Assembly (NCBI GenBank): GCA_030043255.1
Contig: JASHYB010000155.1
Span: 1 to 7,251 of the forward strand
Source of the DNA: Thermoplasmata archaeon
GTDB lineage: Archaea; Thermoplasmatota; Thermoplasmata; Lutacidiplasmatales; UBA184
Length of the DNA: 7,251 bases
Reading direction: 5' to 3'
The notes beneath the pieces were generated by a model. It ran no database searches. It had not been told where the DNA came from and saw only the letters and a program-made list of their open reading frames with translations. This document shows positions 6,193-7,251 of this stretch, piece after piece. Position 1 is the stretch's first letter, and each line of letters starts with the position of its first letter. The position numbers were made by a program, and so were the translations under genes.

Positions 6193-6891
6193 ATGGCCGA
6201 CACCGCAGAACCGAAGATCGTCGTGAGCGCCGGCGGGCCGTACCGGGTGACCGGCAAGGTCCCCCTCGCGGTCCAGGTGATCACCCCGAACGCCAAGGGA
6301 GAGTCCTGGGAGTGGGTCGAGGGCCGACACTTCGACGTCGAGTCCGAGTACCTGCTGTGCCGGTGCGGGCAGTCCTCTAGCAAGCCGTTCTGCGACGACA
6401 GCCACCTGAGGGTCGGCTTCGAAGGGAAGGAGACCGCCTCCCGGCGGCCGATCGAGCGCCAGTCCGAGCATTTCGACGGCCCGACGCAGCTGCTCAGCGA
6501 CGCGGAGGAGCTCTGCGCCTTCGCGCGGTTCTGCGACCCCGGGGGCAAGATCTGGGCGCTAATCGAGCGGACCGACCGTCCCGAGGTGCGCGAGCTGGTC
6601 GTCCGCGAGGCGGCCCACTGCCCGTCGGGCCGGCTGGTCCTGCGGGAGAAGGCGACCGGCCAGGTGACCGAGCCGTCCCTTCCGCCGTCCATCGGGGTCG
6701 TGGAGGACCCCGTGCTCGGCTGCAGCGGCCCCCTTTGGGTCCGGGGCGGCATCCGGGTCGAGTCGGCCGACGGCAAGCCCTACGAGCGCCGCAACCGGCT
6801 GACGCTCTGCCGCTGCGGCGCCTCCACCAACCTGCCGTTCTGCAACGGGAGCCACGCCTCGATACGGTTCCAGGACGGGCTCGGCCGATGA
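6193..6891 (+). CDS. CDGSH iron-sulfur protein: two CDGSH motifs flanking a divergent 4Fe-4S domain
   Basis: 232 residues, soluble. Two mitoNEET-type motifs with identical spacing C-x-C-x8-C-x3-H are present: CRCGQSSSKPFCDDSH (Cys56, Cys58, Cys67, His71) and CRCGASTNLPFCNGSH (Cys206, Cys208, Cys217, His221), each expected to hold a 2Fe-2S cluster with 3Cys-1His ligation. Between them Cys108, Cys114, Cys143 (AAHCPSGRLVL) and possibly Cys177 resemble the divergent 4Fe-4S mono-cluster domain (Fer4_19 type); this part is less certain. No membrane anchor, unlike animal mitoNEET. The canonical CDGSH is altered to CDDSH and CNGSH, but the ligands are intact. Likely electron transfer or cluster transfer; partner unknown. 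ATG 6193 has only a weak ribosome binding site. The stop overlaps the next start as ATGA (6888-6891), implying translational coupling to the second DsbA-like protein. Confidence 0.92.
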   Translation: MADTAEPKIVVSAGGPYRVTGKVPLAVQVITPNAKGESWEWVEGRHFDVESEYLLCRCGQSSSKPFCDDSHLRVGFEGKETASRRPIERQSEHFDGPTQLLSDAEELCAFARFCDPGGKIWALIERTDRPEVRELVVREAAHCPSGRLVLREKATGQVTEPSLPPSIGVVEDPVLGCSGPLWVRGGIRVESADGKPYERRNRLTLCRCGASTNLPFCNGSHASIRFQDGLGR

Positions 6892-7251
6892 GCGCTCCTC
6901 CCGGCGCGCCCCCGCACCGGTCCGGTACGCCGGCGGGCCGTCGGGGAGACCCCGAACGGACCGTCCCGGTCGCCGACCGGGACCACTGCCTCGGACCGGT
7001 CGACGCCCGCTCCACCCTCGTCGAGTACGCCGACTACGAGTGCCCGGATTGCGCCGAGGCGGAGACCGCGGTCAAGGAGGTGGTCCGCGAGCTGGACGAG
7101 GAGCTCTGCTTCGCGTTCCGGAACTTCCCGAACGCCACGGCCCATCCGAACGCCGTCGGCGCGGCGGAGGCCGCCGAGGCGGCGGACCAGCAGGGGAAGT
7201 TCTGGCTGATGCACGACCGGCTGTTCCAGCACCAGGCCGAGCTGTCCGAGG
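6888..7251 (+). CDS. Second DsbA-family thioredoxin-fold protein (CPDC), 3' end beyond window
   Basis: 121 codons visible, open at the right edge. After a Pro/Arg-rich, probably disordered N-terminus (1-25), the domain begins with DHCLGPVDARSTLVEYADYE and the active site CPDC (Cys52, Cys55), then CFAFRNFPNATAHPN (74-88) and GKFWLMHDRLFQHQAEL (103-119), which line up with the first DsbA-like protein of this cluster. The cis-proline loop should lie just past the edge. It has extra cysteines, Cys34 and Cys74, and an acidic residue instead of Tyr in the active-site dipeptide, so its redox potential probably differs. No signal peptide is visible. ATG 6888 overlaps the stop of the CDGSH gene (ATGA). 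A fusion partner or C-terminal extension past the edge cannot be excluded. Confidence 0.9.
   Translation, partial: MSAPPGAPPHRSGTPAGRRGDPERTVPVADRDHCLGPVDARSTLVEYADYECPDCAEAETAVKEVVRELDEELCFAFRNFPNATAHPNAVGAAEAAEAADQQGKFWLMHDRLFQHQAELSE

Overview
This is a GC-rich bacterial window (about 70% G+C or more by eye) with strong third-position G/C bias. That bias opens long spurious reading frames on both strands, so I kept only genes with a recognisable protein family. Gene content and codon use suggest a high-GC soil-type bacterium, perhaps an actinobacterium, but no rRNA, tRNA or phylum-specific marker is present and I cannot fix the lineage. I see no insertion sequence, phage gene, CRISPR array or RNA gene, and every gap between genes is shorter than 170 bases.

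Left block (1-2213, minus strand): a malic enzyme that runs off the left edge with almost its full length inside the window, preceded by a long tautomerase-family protein with the N-terminal Pro-2. The two point the same way, 126 bases apart. Central block (2214-4350): a TetR-family repressor of the LmrA/YxaF type is divergent from the tautomerase and convergent with a 14-segment DHA2-type drug exporter. Repressor and exporter overlap tail to tail by 65 bp. The gap between tautomerase and repressor holds a perfect two-armed palindrome, TATGACG-AC-CGTCATA, flanked by outward-facing -10-like hexamers, which is the best operator candidate in the window.

Right block (4517-7251, plus strand): a redox and stress cluster. 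It comprises a peroxiredoxin with a single cysteine, a DsbA-like thioredoxin-fold protein starting 6 bases after it, a VOC (glyoxalase-fold) protein, an iron-sulfur protein with two CDGSH motifs around a probable divergent 4Fe-4S domain, and a second DsbA-like protein joined by an ATGA overlap and cut by the right edge. None of the four complete proteins in this block, nor the visible part of the fifth, shows a signal peptide or membrane segment, so the set looks cytosolic.

Possible co-operation, by inference: the two DsbA-like proteins may supply or remove disulfides for the single-cysteine peroxiredoxin and the iron-sulfur protein, while the exporter, tautomerase and VOC protein handle small reactive or toxic organics. 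All families are known. The least ordinary features are the arrangement of the redox cluster, the operator region, and a palindrome that can hide the ribosome binding site of the VOC gene.
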